From Serripes groenlandicus (Eukaryota; Mollusca; Bivalvia; Cardiida; Cardiidae): a stretch of 64,000 nucleotides of DNA. The notes below the pieces were generated by a model. That model ran no database searches, had not been told where the DNA came from, and worked only from the letters and a program-made list of their open reading frames with translations. Where the stretch lies: contig JASEVX010000003.1 of NCBI GenBank assembly GCA_031761405.1, positions 18,894,349 through 18,958,348 of the forward strand. The letters are read 5' to 3'. Of the stretch, positions 21,802 to 33,591 are shown piece after piece. The translations under genes were made by a program, and so were the position numbers. The number at the start of each line of letters is the position of its first letter. Position 1 is the first letter of the stretch.

Positions 21802-23560
21802 ATCATTATATAAAACAACTTGTTATATTAACCGGGTGACGGTGGAAACGTCGAATGTCTAAAACGTCGAATTAATAAAACAGAACAAAATGGGAGAGGA
21901 AACGTCGAAAAGGAAAATGTATAGCCTATATATAATTGTTTTAATTATATACCACAATTAAGAGATTCCACTCACATTTAAGAAGTGATATTTGCAATAT
22001 TTATTTGTGTCTTGTTTGTAGTTAATTGAAGTGATATTTGATGATTTAATGTTGTCATGAGGAGTCTGCTGTTGAAAACTTTTTTATTGGGAAAAGGATT
22101 ATCACAGTATATAATTTGGGAACTCTCTTAAAATGAGAACAAATATTGAATAAAGTTGAAAACATTCTGACAAAAGGTGTCGCCTGCTGTTGAAAACGTT
22201 GTTTTATGGCTGAGGGGGATAAGGGCTATGCATAATGAAGGATTGGTTAGAACTGCCTCGGACGATAGGGTCATACCAAAGACTTGAAAGTGGCAGTATT
22301 TATTTCTCTCTATGGTGCGAAGTGTTGCAGACGAGTGAACTGGCGTATAAGCTTTCAATCCGCACTGATAAAATACACAGGAAACGCCGTAATACAGTTG
22401 TAACCGTCATCTGTTTCATAGAAAGAGTTATATGTGACAGATAGATATACATTTTGAAATTGCTATTAAACTGCCATCGTTAGTGATAGGTTTGATACAA
22501 TGATTTACATCTGAAAGTAAGCCAACATGCATGTACATCTTTTATATATATAGTTTATTTTATTTATTCAAAGATTCATGTGGCAACAAGTTACAAGTTA
22601 CCAAAAAAAAACATTAAACATACAAAAAATTACACGGAAACATAGCAGTATATCATTTTTTTTTAACCAAACGTATCATATCTAGAAGCACGTGCACGCT
22701 ATCAGAGCACTAGATCAGGGGCATAATAGTCAGAAGACTAAAGTCTGTAATAATATGGATAGCTTTCCTACCATACGCCTACTTAATATCAACGAGCTTT
22801 ATCATCGGAATTAACCGTGCATCCGTGATCTAAATGCATCCTGCAGATACGTATTGTATCCTGTGATTGCTCCTTTCCTGTGATTGTTCTATTTAAAACC
22901 ACATTAACCAACAGGGAAGATATGTCTATACATAAACTTCCAATCATTGTTTGCACTGTTTCGCCTGATATACAATTAGTGAATACAGAACAAAAGATCC
23001 CATGGACAAAAGATCCCGTGCTATTTTTGACAAGGTGGACAAAAGGTCCCATCTCATTTTAACAGGGTGGACAAAAGATCCCATGTTATTTTTAACAGGG
23101 TGGACAAAAGTTCCCACACCATTTTGACAGGGTGAACAAAAGATCCCATATTGATGAGCCATCCTGGTCTTTGTCGTAAGGTGACAGATAGTAAAGGTGT
23201 TGAGTACATTTACTTCTTATAAAATGATTTCATAGAAAAATAAACAAAAAAAACCCACAAAGATTAATGAAGTCAAATTTATTTCCTGTAAAAGAGTAAA
23301 TATATAGCACACAAAATATAGCATATGGTAACCACTAGTGTAGAAAATATAACACATCATGATAATAATGAAAAGTGGATATACATGTATTTACAAACAA
23401 AACTGCTTTCAAAGTAGTTCATAGAGACATATTCAATCAACACACAGTCTGGCCATTGTCATTAGCATAGCTATTTACTAAGTCTAATACACTGTCCAAC
23501 AACACAAAAGGAATTCACTCACAGTTCGTTGTCCTTCTACACGTTGTGTACATAGTTCCT
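21802..23560. other. hAT interior without recognised gene
   Basis: AT-rich. It contains a fragment of the dispersed hairpin element (near 22,070-22,200) and the 36-bp repeats at 22,985-23,155. Short open frames at 22,128-22,444 show no motif. Confidence 0.5.
22985..23155. repeat. Tandem repeat of about 34-36 bp (about five units)
   Basis: GGTGGACAAAAGATCCCATG plus TTATTTTTAACA repeats about five times with substitutions. The frame open on the minus strand (GSFVHPVKN repeats) is a by-product. Confidence 0.85.
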
Positions 23561-23563
23561 TCA

Positions 23564-23930
23564 TTATTTTAGATGATTAACAGTTTTCTTCCTCTGTCTC
23601 TTTGCTGGCTGTATGTTGATGATGGAGATTTCTGTTTCAACGATTGTCCTGTCTTTCTTTAGGCAGTTGATCGCAGTCCATATAGATGGATGTTGTGCCC
23701 AACCAGTTGCTTGAATCCGTTATTCCAAGACTCAAACACATTGTTGGTACGATGGCCATCTGTCATTGTTACCTCATGGACATCCCAGGTATCTGGTGCG
23801 AATATTAGTGGTACTCTGCGGAAATGGTCCCATAACACTTCGATATGACTATGTCACGTATGTTGAGTCATAGTATTGTAAAACAGCTGTTAGCTCTTCT
23901 GAGACTTCTTCCTTCAAGATCACTATACCT
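23564..23930 (-). pseudogene. Mutator-like transposase relic (C-terminal region)
   Basis: Minus strand. Reading frames give EEVSEELTAVLQYYDSTYV, then after a break VPLIFAPDTWDVHEVT, TDGHRTNNVFESWNNGFKQL and, after a one-base shift, HPSIWTAINCLKKDRTIVET. It ends in a Lys/Arg-rich tail and TAA at 23,566-23,564. A W-x-V-H-E block, then GxxRTNNxxESWNN, then HPSxW is the arrangement I know from MULE-type transposase proteins abundant in invertebrate genomes. One stop, one deletion and one shift make it dead. The catalytic part is missing. Confidence 0.6.
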
Positions 23931-24075
23931 TCGCTGACTTTGTCCAATTAACAACACAATTTAAACTTTGATGGCCTTTAATTTAAAATAGCAGGTGATA
24001 ACTTTCATCTTTCTACATTAATTGGCTGTTTACCTTGAAATTCACATCTATAATATGCTCAATGGCTAGGAATTA

Positions 24076-25060
24076 TTAGTCGCCGGGCAGAAGCCCGCGA
24101 CTTCTATTTTTAATAGGTTTTCTGAAATCACATGGGAGGGGGGATTATTATTAGAAAGAAACACATTTAGATGTCTTGTACATATTACAATTGTGTTTGT
24201 TTAAAAACACTAAGTAATGACACATCTAAAATGAAATAAATATTCCGATGTTTTAGGTATTTTCAGTTTCTTTATTTTGACTCGCATTTATGTTTTTTTG
24301 TTTTATTTAAGAAGACAAATTAACAGTCCCTATTAGCTAGACTGGTATACTTTATTTTACACTATATACTACATGTACTCAAAAGGCGATAACTACAAAC
24401 CTTTACGTCGCAGTCTAATTTGTTTACATACGCGCACCTGCTTGTCGTAGGTGATTTAACTAGTTTTAAAGAAAAATTACTTTGAACGAACACTCTCTGC
24501 CTATAAAGAGAGTTTCAAGAACGACACCTCTGCGAATAAGAAAGAATCGGGTCTTTCGTACAAAATTATTTCGTCCTTGACAATTTTAAATGTGTCATTT
24601 AATTCCCTAAAGGCATATTGCTTCCGATCTGCATATTGTTATGCATCATTGACACAAGGACGCTCATCATAATATAATTTTAAAACATGAGTAGTTTGTT
24701 ATTTTCATTATAAAAAAGGAAGGAAAGAATTAAAATAAATTAACATGTTGTAGGGTTCAGTTTATGTTCGAAATTAAGTTTAAATTATACAACAATTTCA
24801 ATGAGATTTAACTGTTTAGTTGATATTATATTTCGAAGGTGGTCTAATTTATAAATATTGGACTACAAGGCTTCAATTATCATTCACTTCGTTGACAAAA
24901 CAATGCAAGTTATGATATATTTTCACTTGACCCCACCCCTGATGTTCCAATATGCCCCTCAGTTGATAACTGTTTATTCAACTACTATAATGTTAGTGTT
25001 ATGCATAACTGCACTATGGATATCCGGCGACATTGATGCGTTGCATCAACTTTCTCTTGT
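24076..25060. mobile_element. Helitron/Helentron-like element, copy ii (985 bp)
   Basis: Same terminal hairpin, subterminal inverted GTCGCCGG and CTCTTGT end as copy i. It lacks the internal block that begins CATTTCAACATTTG in copies i and iii. Flanks (GGAATTA on the left, TCAATACA on the right) show no target duplication. Confidence 0.68.
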
Positions 25061-25369
25061 TCAATACATTTATTACGGTATGAAGAGTTCGCCGGAAACA
25101 AGTCTTATGGCGCAAATTTTTTAAAAATATTATAAACATCGTCAAATAAACGGGTCTCAGGCCCTGTATAAACAAAACAATGGCAGTTGCATCGTCGGGC
25201 AGGTAAGCCAGTTTATTAAATCTATAAAGTCGTATTTTGAATTTGCCCGGGTCTACGCGAAATATGGTTCTAAAAGAAAATCAATTATTTGGAAGACCAG
25301 AAATTTATAATTGATTCGCAATATTTTAAAAGACTTCAATTTTACTACCAATTTTAATAAGTTGTCTGC

Positions 25370-25440
25370 GTAGCTTAATGGTGATGCTTTCGGGCTGTCA
25401 CGCGGGAGCTCAAGGATTGAAACCGCTTACCGGAGATTTT
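25370..25440 (+). mobile_element. tRNA-like SINE head
   Basis: GTCTGCGTAGCTTAATGGTG resembles an A-box region and GGATTGAAACCG a decayed B-box. It does not fold into a full tRNA with a normal acceptor stem. Likely a SINE fragment within the hAT element. Confidence 0.35.
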
Positions 25441-25730
25441 TGTTTTTTTTCATTTAATATTTTAAGTTTAACATAAAACTGTCACTCAGCAGCTAAAGTT
25501 ATTTCATGCAGCCTCAGAGAGATGAACGATACATAATAACTATGGTTCTTCCGACCGTGTGCGCATATGATAGAAAGGACCACCCTGGTTAACACTACCA
25601 ACTGCGCTATATCGTGATGCCTCATTTTTACTAAATTAGTTAAATGTTTGAAATTGTTTCATTTTACAATCTTGCTACTCCGATTTATTTATTTTTCATT
25701 TCATGCAATCATATTAATATTGCATTTCAG

Positions 25731-27050
25731 TGGCGACTCTGTCATATCCGACAATTGTCGTGGTCAAGGGTATGATGGAGCGTCCAACTTCATGGGTCAT
25801 ATAAATGGAGTGGTCGTTAAAATTCGACAAGAAGTTCCACAGGCCATTGTTGTGCACTGTTTTGCACATTGTTTAAACCTAGGTCTACAAGTTCATGCCG
25901 TCAAATAAAAGCCATGCGGGATGCAATCGATCTAGTTAAAGAGATCGCCTCACTCGTAAAGTGGTCGCCAAAACGTCAGGTTTTGTTTGAAAAGCTACAA
26001 GTCGAGTAGGGAAAATCTACAGCAACTATCAAGCCATTGTGCCCGACACGATGGACTGTAAGAACGTCTGCTATAAGTTCTGTGTTAGACAACTATGAAG
26101 TCCTCATAGATACTATGGATGAGGTGAACGCATCAGGAAATGATGATTATTCAAGACGTGCTGGTGGTATTTCAACCTTGATGCAGAAATTTAACACATA
26201 TCTTTGGCTGCACCTTTCACATATGCTGTTTGCCGCAACTGAGCAACTGTCTATTACACTCCAAAACAAAGACTCGTGTGTGGTGGTAGACGCTAAGAAT
26301 GAGTGCAGAATGCTTATGTCCTTCTGTACGAGACAGAGAACAGTTGAGTCGTTCAAAGTGTTCTATGAGAAAATCGAAACCATGTCACAGGACATCACGG
26401 AGACCCCTTGTCTGCCCCGATATAAAAGAGTACCGAAACGTCTGGATTCCGGGGAAGATAGTGTGAAATTTAATAACACAAAAGACTACTTCCGCCAACA
26501 GTATTTCGAAGCTGTCGACTGTATTCAGAACCATCTTGAGCGACGACTTCTAAACAAGAATATTGACGTTGTAGAGGACATTGAACGAGTGGTAATAGAT
26601 GCGGCAAATGGTGTCTCCGTTGATGTCCCGGTAAGCGTAAGCAACTTGTACAAAGACGACATCGACATGCAAAACCTGCAGGCGCAATTACCTTTAATGG
26701 AAGACATGGTCAAAGGAAGTGCATTGAAGGTCGCTAAAGTATCAAGCATAAGAACTGTATGTGACATATTAAATAATGAGCCAGGCGCAAAGAAGTTTAT
26801 GTCAGCTGTCGTCATGCTAATACAGATGTATTTTACAATTCCCTTTACCACCGCAACGGCTGAACGTTCATTTTCGACTTTACGTCGACTTAAAACCTAC
26901 TTAAGATCAACGATGTCACAGGAACGTTCGAACAACATGCTGTTGTTACACTGCCACAAAGACGAAACTGATCATATTAACATTCTACAAGTAGCGTCAG
27001 AATTTGCAGCAAAGAACAAAGAGAGGACAGAGTACTTTGGCAAGTTTTAG
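25731..27050 (+). pseudogene. hAT transposase (ZMYM1/P52rIPK-like type), broken
   Basis: A TTGCATTTCAG acceptor at 25,730 opens a frame with CRGQGYDGASNFMG and VHCFAHCLNL, the conserved catalytic-region motifs of hAT proteins. A one-base shift near 25,895 moves the frame, an in-frame TAG lies at 26,007-26,009, then 338 codons run to 27,050. The C terminus has TATAERSFSTLRRLKTYL and SQERSNNMLLL, the hAT dimerisation domain. Upstream exons (BED/zinc-finger part) were not found. It would have cut and pasted the surrounding 8-kb element; as read it cannot make a full enzyme. Confidence 0.85.
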
Positions 27051-27612
27051 AAAGTGTATAATTGTATAGCCTCCTTACTGTCCAGTTTTACATCAATACG
27101 ACGGAATTTGGCCCGCCACTAGGACGGAATTCGACCCGCCACAAAGAGACGTTAATGATTATTTTAAACCTGGACTATTTCAATACTAACGAATAAGATC
27201 GTATTTGCTGGACTTGCTTGTATGATAAAAACGATACACAATAATGAATTGAAGTCACGATGATTGAAGTCATTGAGAGCAAGGATATTTATTACAGATA
27301 AACAAAAGGGACTATTATTCAAAACAGAACATATAGATTATACTATCGGATCCGGGTGTGTGGGTGTCCGATCAAATATACGAATATCACTTATCTGATT
27401 TGAAATAAACTATCTGAAGAACTCAATGTGTATTGTAATCTGTATTAATGCTTTATTGGTGCAACACTGCAAATACTATTACTAACCCTGTATTAACAAT
27501 TAAACGTAATTAATGTGCATTAAAATATTTAAGGCTACATGGTATATATTGGCTTCTGTTATTGGTTGCCCCCCCCCCCCCCCCCCCAATAATTGAAACG
27601 CTCCTACGCCCA

Positions 27613-28170
27613 TGATACATGCCCTGTATGTGGTGGTACTGAATACAAAAAACTAGAAACAAATTGTCTGCCTTCCACGAGCTTGATCAATTGCCATCAT
27701 CCTTTAAGTGACATCGTCTTGACGAGGGTGATAGTCTTATATCTACATTCTTTAAACGGCATGCAAAATATCATAAGAGCTGTATGTTAAAAAACCCATT
27801 AAAATATAACGTGTTACAAAACGCAGGAGTAGTGGTGACGTTTCTGAAATACCAGAGACATTTACACGACAAAAAGTTACACAGCCTCCTAATCCAGATA
27901 TGACTTGTCTTTTTTGCAACAAATCTGGAATTAAAGCTTATCCCCTACAAAATGCATCCACTGAAGCTGAATCAAATACAGCACAGACGAGTGACATTTC
28001 AGATACTGCCAAAAATACTGCTTTCGCAGAATTAATTTCATACATTCAAGAAGTGTGGCAACACAATAGCTGTATTCCAACTATCAGATTGACTTAACTT
28101 AAGACAGGTGGCTGCTGATCGAAAATTGCTCGACTTGGTCGGATTTGTTTAAGTTTTGTCAGTTCACATA
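27613..28170 (+). pseudogene. 3' part of the ORF interrupted by hAT: Cys-motif protein fragment
   Basis: After the hAT terminus the frame reads DTCPVCGGTEYKKLETNC. After stops, RRSSGDVSEIPETFTRQKV leads into MTCLFCNKSGIKAYPLQN and AFAELISYIQEVWQ. A one-base shift near 28,095 then leads to RQVAADRKLLDLVGF. C-x-x-C pairs suggest zinc binding. The AELxxYI pattern recalls uncharacterised ORFs spread through mollusc genomes, from memory of the pattern only. No function assigned. Confidence 0.4.
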
Positions 28171-28254
28171 TTACATGTAACTGTTAGGAAAGTAATCATT
28201 TAAATTGCAAAAAGTAAATTGTCTATTTAAACTAAATTTGGATAAATCATTTTA

Positions 28255-28410
28255 GTCTGGAGGCTAAGCAAAACATCCTTCACTTCTTGATACAAGTATG
28301 AAACTTGGTACAAAGGTGATGTGGTGTATACTTATTCATTTTCAAACGAGACCACAAGAAGATTTTGCCTAAAGCGGCTGAGGCGGCCATTTTTCAAAAT
28401 GGCCGACACG
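28255..28410 (+). repeat. Interspersed repeat, copy 2
   Basis: Second copy of the 19,105-19,250 repeat, with the same GGCTAAGC opening and a CGGCTGAGGCGGCCATTTTT end. Confidence 0.75.
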
Positions 28411-28419
28411 AACATTTAC

Positions 28420-29450
28420 AATCTGTTATATTTTAACAAATTATTGGTTCTCTCTTCTAGAGACCCTTAAAGTCGGTCTTCGTTTCTGTACGTTTGTTTG
28501 TTTGTTTGTTTGTTTGTGGCAAGCGTAGCGCCAAAACTATTCAACGGATTTCGACCAAACTTGGTAGGGATGAAGGGTCTAGGTTCTAGTTGTTCCTTTT
28601 ATAGTATGGTCCCACAGTCCTTTTGAATTTAGAAACCACTTGGTGTGCGTTGTGTAGCCCATCAGTTGCTACATCGAATGATCGTCCCGATGTTTGACCC
28701 GTCTCTCCGTTTTCCTTAATATTTGAGTTGCCATAAGGGGTACCATTTCCGCGGAAAACACAGACAAGTCAAAACTAAATATATCGACACAAAAGGAAAT
28801 GGTTTCCTATTACCTGATCGCTGATTGGCTAAATATCCGGACACGACCAAATATCGACCAACCAGAGAGCACTTCACATAGCCATTACAACTTCCGTTTC
28901 CCGTACTTTTACACGAGGAGAAGAAATATTCAAGTGAATTTGACGCTGTTCTCGCGACAACTCGATAGCTTGTTTCATTATTCGTGCGGTGTCGTGAGAG
29001 TAGAGACAAGACAGAACCATCGTCGCAGTATGCTTGTTGAGATATTATCAAAGTTTCTTTTATCTTTATTCATATTTTTTTATGAACAGACAGGTAAAAA
29101 GAAAAACATTTGTTTCAACAAAATGGGAAACAAAATGGCCGCCATTTAACATCAAAATGTATTTTAAAAAGTTTTTATACAATCTTAAGACAAAAAATGG
29201 CAAAAATGTAATTGTTTTGTGCAATAATTTGTTTCTAACTATGAACACCATTTGTCATCTGACTTTATTAGCTCGTCTGAGTACGAAGTGCGGGATGAGC
29301 TATTGTGATCGTTCACCGTCCGGTGACGGCTGCATCTGTATGTCCGTGGAGAAATGGCAACATTTTAAAAATCTTCTTGTCCAAACGCACTGGCCTAATT
29401 TGAAAATTAGTCTCTAAATATGCCAGTGTCAAGTCAAATATCAGTTTAAA
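28420..29450. repeat. Decayed interspersed repeats
   Basis: 28,495-28,520 is a GTTT microsatellite followed by CAACGGATTTCGACCAAACT, a motif of a repeat frequent in molluscs. 29,268-29,340 has TCGTCTGAGTACGAAGTGCG with CACCGTCCGGTGACGG, another familiar repeat end. The stretch between, including open frames at 28,716-29,149, shows no motif. Confidence 0.4.
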
Positions 29451-30950
29451 AGTATATTTCTAGGCTTTAGAATGTATTATCACATTGACGCGCATGTTTT
29501 TTGGCTGCGACTACTCTTGTATTGGGGCTGTTTTTGTCTAGGACGCAGAATCATGACATCCGACTTCTGGTCATTTAAAGTTGATGTTGACACCATGGCG
29601 TTATGAATGACTGGGTCTACACTCAACAACAAGTTATTCTGCTTCTTCAACAGTTGGACTGACATATTCACTGTATCTGTTCACTTTCAGGTCCTTTGCC
29701 CGCCTGGTTCACACTTAAATACGGGTTTGAACATTGTTTTTCTCTTTTTCCGGTCCTCTTTCATAATTAATCCTCAAAATACAAAGCTTTTATGAATAAA
29801 AATGTGTATATCCTCTATGTATGTTGCCTAAATGCTTGCACACAATGGAATGAGTCATATCATAAATACATAAATCTCTAGATCCTTCATGAATTTCTAC
29901 TAAGAGCCCTGGACCTTATTTCCTGTAAAATAAAAGAGATGGGGGTGTGGGAGAAGGTATATATTTTGGGATCAGTTCATTGCAACAGTGTTGCTAACAT
30001 TTGGAATATAATAGTGTCTCATAATGGCCTATTAAAAGGGCCTTATTGAAGAAAAAACCTTATTTTTTACAAGCAAAAAGGTTATGGAATTAAAATTTAA
30101 TTAAAATCACTAAATTTGATTTGTAATTACATTATTCGTCATTTGGCATGTTAAATACACTATATCAGACAGATATTATAAGCTACTTTTTAAGGATTAA
30201 ACATTTTCATTTGTTCTCAAGGGAGATAATGCTATTACAAGTTAATAGCATAGTTATATATTGATAGGGTTAAGGAAAACGGCTACTTTTCCATAACCGT
30301 TTGACCAAATGTATTGAATTTTTGTATGTAAGTCCGCAATAGGCTACTCTATACTAAACTGTAAAAGATACGCCGTTTAGTGAAAAACAGAATTCCCTTT
30401 AAAGTTTACAGCAAACACTGAGGTTGAGGTCAAAATAGTTCTCATTGTGCCGACTTCTTGCATGTAAAAAATACAGAGATTCAACAAAGGAACTATTTCT
30501 GTTCTTGTTATCGTTAATCAATGTAAAATTATGTTAATCATTGTAAAATTATGTTAATCATTGTAAAATTTTAATCATTGTAAAATTATGTTAATCATTG
30601 TAAAATTATGATAATAATCATAAAACATCGTCTTGATAGTAATTTCATTTATGACTAGAATGTCATTCTACTTAGAAATATTTTGATTTTCGAGGAGGAA
30701 TTTAATTGTGAACCTTGGTTGCAGTCGTAAGTCGACTTTTCGAAAGCAGGCTAGGCTCCAAAAATGAACGAGTTTTCACGATAACAGGATTGAATTCACC
30801 AACCAAACGAAAACGTTTTATGTAACGCTCGAAAGAGTGTCCCCTTTGGGCGGATACCAATACTTGTTACCCTAATGTACATGTTGACCGATCTTTCGGA
30901 AAAGCGACAATCTTGTTGCTTCAAACATAGAAACAAACATTCAAACATTA
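29450..30950. other. No gene recognised
   Basis: AT-rich sequence with short open frames that have no recognisable features. The only structure seen is the 20-bp repeat at 30,510-30,605. Confidence 0.5.
30510..30605. repeat. 20-bp tandem repeat, five units
   Basis: ATGTTAATCATTGTAAAATT repeats five times; one unit lacks the ATG and is shorter. Confidence 0.9.
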
Positions 30951-31330
30951 ACCCTTTCCCACTTATAGACGCTTTCTGACGTCTCTGCAGCAGATATGTT
31001 ACATGGACGTGAAACTAGTGAGGCTGCTGCACTTACAGTGTTTTGTAAGAGTAATCATCTCTGTCTATATGTATGCATATTTAACATTTAGGCGGAGATA
31101 TAGGTCTCTTCACTTTGCGGAAATGAATTATATAACCCTTTACCTTATACAGATGCTTTCTGATGTCTCTGCAATCTTTTTAAAACATTCTGACAAAAGG
31201 AGAAATAGCTCATAATAAGCAATTTCTTCTTTTGCCACAATGTCTTCAACAACTCTATTCAATATTTGTAAAAACCTTTTTAGAGGTTTTCCATAATATT
31301 GCCTAGATGGTCTAAATGCCACCAGTGAGT
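30950..31330. repeat. Dispersed palindromic element, two adjacent copies
   Basis: Both open with an AACCCTTT and CTTATA-type edge, then GACGCTTTCTGACG or GATGCTTTCTGATG and TCTCTGCA. The second contains the hairpin AGAAATAGCTCATAATAAGC with AATTTCTTCTTTTGCC (31,195-31,236). Same family as 9,545 and 50,745. Confidence 0.65.
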
Positions 31331-31334
31331 CAGT

Positions 31335-31460
31335 CGCCGTGCCAGTTCCTCAATTCTGAGCGCCAATGACAAAAAGCCATAACTACCATTGTTATGACCC
31401 GGTTTGGGATCGAATCCTAGACCCCCCGCATCCGATACTTAACCGCCACCGATGTGAGAT
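31335..31460 (-). mobile_element. Second SINE family, head region
   Basis: On the minus strand: GGTGGCGGTTAAGTATCGGA, GGATTCGATCCC (B-box), then CATAACAATGGTAGTTATGG and GGCGCTCAGAATTGAGG. It matches the organisation at 46,055-45,845. Confidence 0.55.
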
Positions 31461-31751
31461 CCTCAAATAAAAACAATAGTTCAAATAAACTAGTCAATCA
31501 GTCGTTTACAGCGGTCATTTTGCGATACCTCTGTACATATCCTATCATAGTATTGGTAAGTCACACAAATATCGCGAATAAACATACAGTAGCCGTGATA
31601 TAACTGAGATACTGTTAAAAAAAAGGGCAAAACATGAAATAAAATCGAATCAAATATAAAACTTATCACTTTATTCGCATGAATGTTCTAAGTAGCTAAT
31701 AAGTCGAATGACGTACTCTTTGTTCAGATTTGACAGTGAAGATTATTTAAT

Positions 31752-31935
31752 AAACCCTTCCCTTTCAGACTTAGAGATGCATTCTGACTCTTCTGTAGCT
31801 GACGATTTTTGCAATCATTTGAGCAATTCTCAATTTTTCACAATGCTTTCAACTTTATTAGATAATTAAACCCGCATTCAATGTTTGCAAAGAATGTTTC
31901 AAAGTTGTCTGCTGCAGATTTTATGTAAACTTTCA
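31752..31935. repeat. Dispersed palindromic element, decayed
   Basis: AACCCTTCCC edge, TTCTGACTCTTCTGTAGCTG, CACAATGCTTTCAACTTTA and closing GTCTGCTGCAG. Ends about 20 bp before the copy of the lectin promoter. Confidence 0.6.
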
Positions 31936-31949
31936 ACAATACCTCAAGA

Positions 31950-32101
31950 CGGGCATTAATTGAAGTGTTTCGCCCACTTTCCTATTTCATTAAATATGGC
32001 TACCTTATAATCATTCAGTCAGGTGACCAATGGCAATGCTGTCAATATACGTTGATTGTCATCTTCCTTTGTCATTCCTCTCGAAGACAGGGAGACAGAG
32101 A
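31950..32101 (+). promoter_or_regulatory. Lectin-family promoter copy at the orphan exon
   Basis: Contains GTGTTTCGCCCAC, ATTAAATATGGCTA and GTCAGGTGACC in the same order as the 18.4-kb promoter. The TATA position reads AATATACG, weaker than TATAAATAG. The ATG follows at 32,102. Confidence 0.55.
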
Positions 32102-32155
32102 ATGGGAAAGCTCTGTTTCTTGTTGCTTGTGGCGTTCGTCTGCTCCGCATTTGGG
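32102..32155 (+). CDS. Orphan lectin-family exon 1: signal peptide (plus strand)
   Basis: Eighteen codons, MGKLCFLLLVAFVCSAFG, end at a GTGAGT donor in phase 0, as in the exon at 18,313-18,260. No acidic exon 2 or His-rich exon 3 follows on this strand before the 51-bp array at 33,592 or after it. The exon may use an exon beyond the window or be a relic of a disrupted gene copy. The open frame and consensus donor suggest it could still be spliced. Confidence 0.6.
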
Positions 32156-32519
32156 GTGAGTTGATTCGTCGCTTAAACCCGATCCCGATAACTAAGTGGT
32201 CAATGCATTCGTTTTGAAAGTGTGAAGTGGGAAAGTAGGAGGTCGAATGTTCGAATTACAGTGGCGACAGTTGGGTCAATTGTAATATGTCCTGTTGGGA
32301 GCCAGTAAAATAATGATTCCGAATATATATATATAACTGCTGCCTGGAAAAAAGGACATAATTCTAGCAGTACACGTCATGTGAAAGAACTAAGGGCAAT
32401 CATAAATAGTAGATCAAAAAAGTATCGGACCGAGAACAGAACCCTGGGGCACGCCGGCTACAACTTCCCTGGGTGTTGATTGTTCTCGAGAGATAAATAT
32501 CTTTTGAATTATAGAATTA

Positions 32520-32720
32520 TGATAAGACTAAAACAAATCTGCGCAATCCGCGCAGACTGATCCGGGCCGACACATTACGTCTCAGGGGGATAGAGGTATA
32601 AATTAATGATTCCTGAAACAGAAAATCAACAGGCGTGGCATGCTTAGGCTGATCCGGGTCGACACTTATCGCAGAGTCCATTGTGGACTCATTGTTGGTT
32701 TCCTCGTGCGACGGCTCGTA
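32520..32720. mobile_element. Foldback MITE (GGATCAG family)
   Basis: Inverted sequences of the type CTGATCCGGGCCGACAC and a GAGGTATA centre. The right edge is GCAGAGTCC...GTTGGTTTCCTCG, the terminal sequence of the family (GAAAACCAACATTATGGAC in better copies at 51,856 and 63,282). CTGCGCAATCCGCGCAG forms an internal hairpin. Confidence 0.65.
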
Positions 32721-32884
32721 TGTACGTACACACAGTCTCACCAGAGCCTTCATTGTACGTGTTCGACTTGTCCGCATATATTTACTTTTTCACGAAAACC
32801 GAACCCAACTGATATGGGCGTTTCACTACAATGGCTGCTCTCCTTGGCGCTAATGGCTGTGGTGTTAGCATTACGACTGACTTA

Positions 32885-33045
32885 ACTGGCTTGTGTCAGG
32901 ATAAATGGAACAGTAGTACCTGTGAGTTTCGCACACTTTCCTATATCATTAAATATCGCGCTACCAATCAAGCAATCAACTCTTCTGGTCAGGTGACCTA
33001 TTAGAATGCTATAAATAGACTTTGATTGCCTACCTCTTATATCAT
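32885..33045 (+). promoter_or_regulatory. Second plus-strand copy of the lectin-family promoter, no exon
   Basis: Conserved block with GTTTCGCACACTTTCC, ATTAAATATCGCGCTACC and CTGGTCAGGTGACC, then TATAAATAGACTTTGATTGC (TATA at 33,010-33,018). After CCTCTTAT the sequence diverges and no signal-peptide ATG follows. Decapitated gene copy or alternative promoter; the former is more likely. Confidence 0.55.
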
Positions 33046-33265
33046 TACTAACTAATTCCCATCGCAGGACTGCAATACAACATTTACTAAGTCTCCCATG
33101 CATTATATCCTAAAGGTTGAAAAACTCTAATATTATTCGCAGCCAAATAGGTTATGATAATGTTATTGATTAGCGACCCACTTACTAGATCCTATCTTTA
33201 GTCAATCATGCATTGGGAATCGAATTGAACGTCAACCAACAAATGGCACAAATGAACAGACTCAG

Positions 33266-33340
33266 GGTCGCATTGAAATTTGGATCATTCGAATTCTTCC
33301 TTATGGTAGAATATCTGAATGAGCACATTTCAATGCGACC
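33266..33340. repeat. Inverted repeat with 14-bp perfect arms
   Basis: GGTCGCATTGAAAT (33,266-33,279) and ATTTCAATGCGACC (33,327-33,340) around a 47-base loop. Not seen elsewhere in the window. Confidence 0.75.
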
Positions 33341-33591
33341 AGGAAAAGCACACTCCTTTTTCGTGTGCCCGTAAGTGTGTTTGGATGAATACGTTATTGA
33401 GTAATTCAAATATTAGTTAAACAACTGATCGATTAATTAATCGAATGAAATACTAAACAATTAACATTGTAAAGTGCAAAGCATTCATCACTTTATATGC
33501 AAAAATATACACAGTACACATACATATCAACGTGCATGTAATACACATTTAAAAAGAAGAAAACACCAGAACATAACTATCAGCATTATCT

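Larger units (their letters stand above)
19513..27612 (+). mobile_element. hAT-family DNA transposon, about 8.1 kb, with nested insertions
   Basis: The left end is TAGGCGTAGGAGCCGGGGGG and the right end reads as its inverse, CTCCTACGCCCA preceded by a long C run and CCCAATAATTG, which also occurs in the left subterminal region. Flanks show a degenerate 8-bp duplication (TCATACAC/TGATACAT, 6 of 8 identical), the length expected for hAT. Inside, on the same strand, is a broken hAT transposase (25,731-27,050). Two Helitron-like copies and a Mutator-like relic are nested within. Repeated decay and loading show an old insertion. Confidence 0.7.

Noticed and set aside
21599..25124. Similar 87-88-codon hydrophobic frames (LVLCITALWISGD) in two places
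   Set aside because: Both lie in the conserved end of the Helitron-like element and are read into different flanks; no independent evidence for coding.
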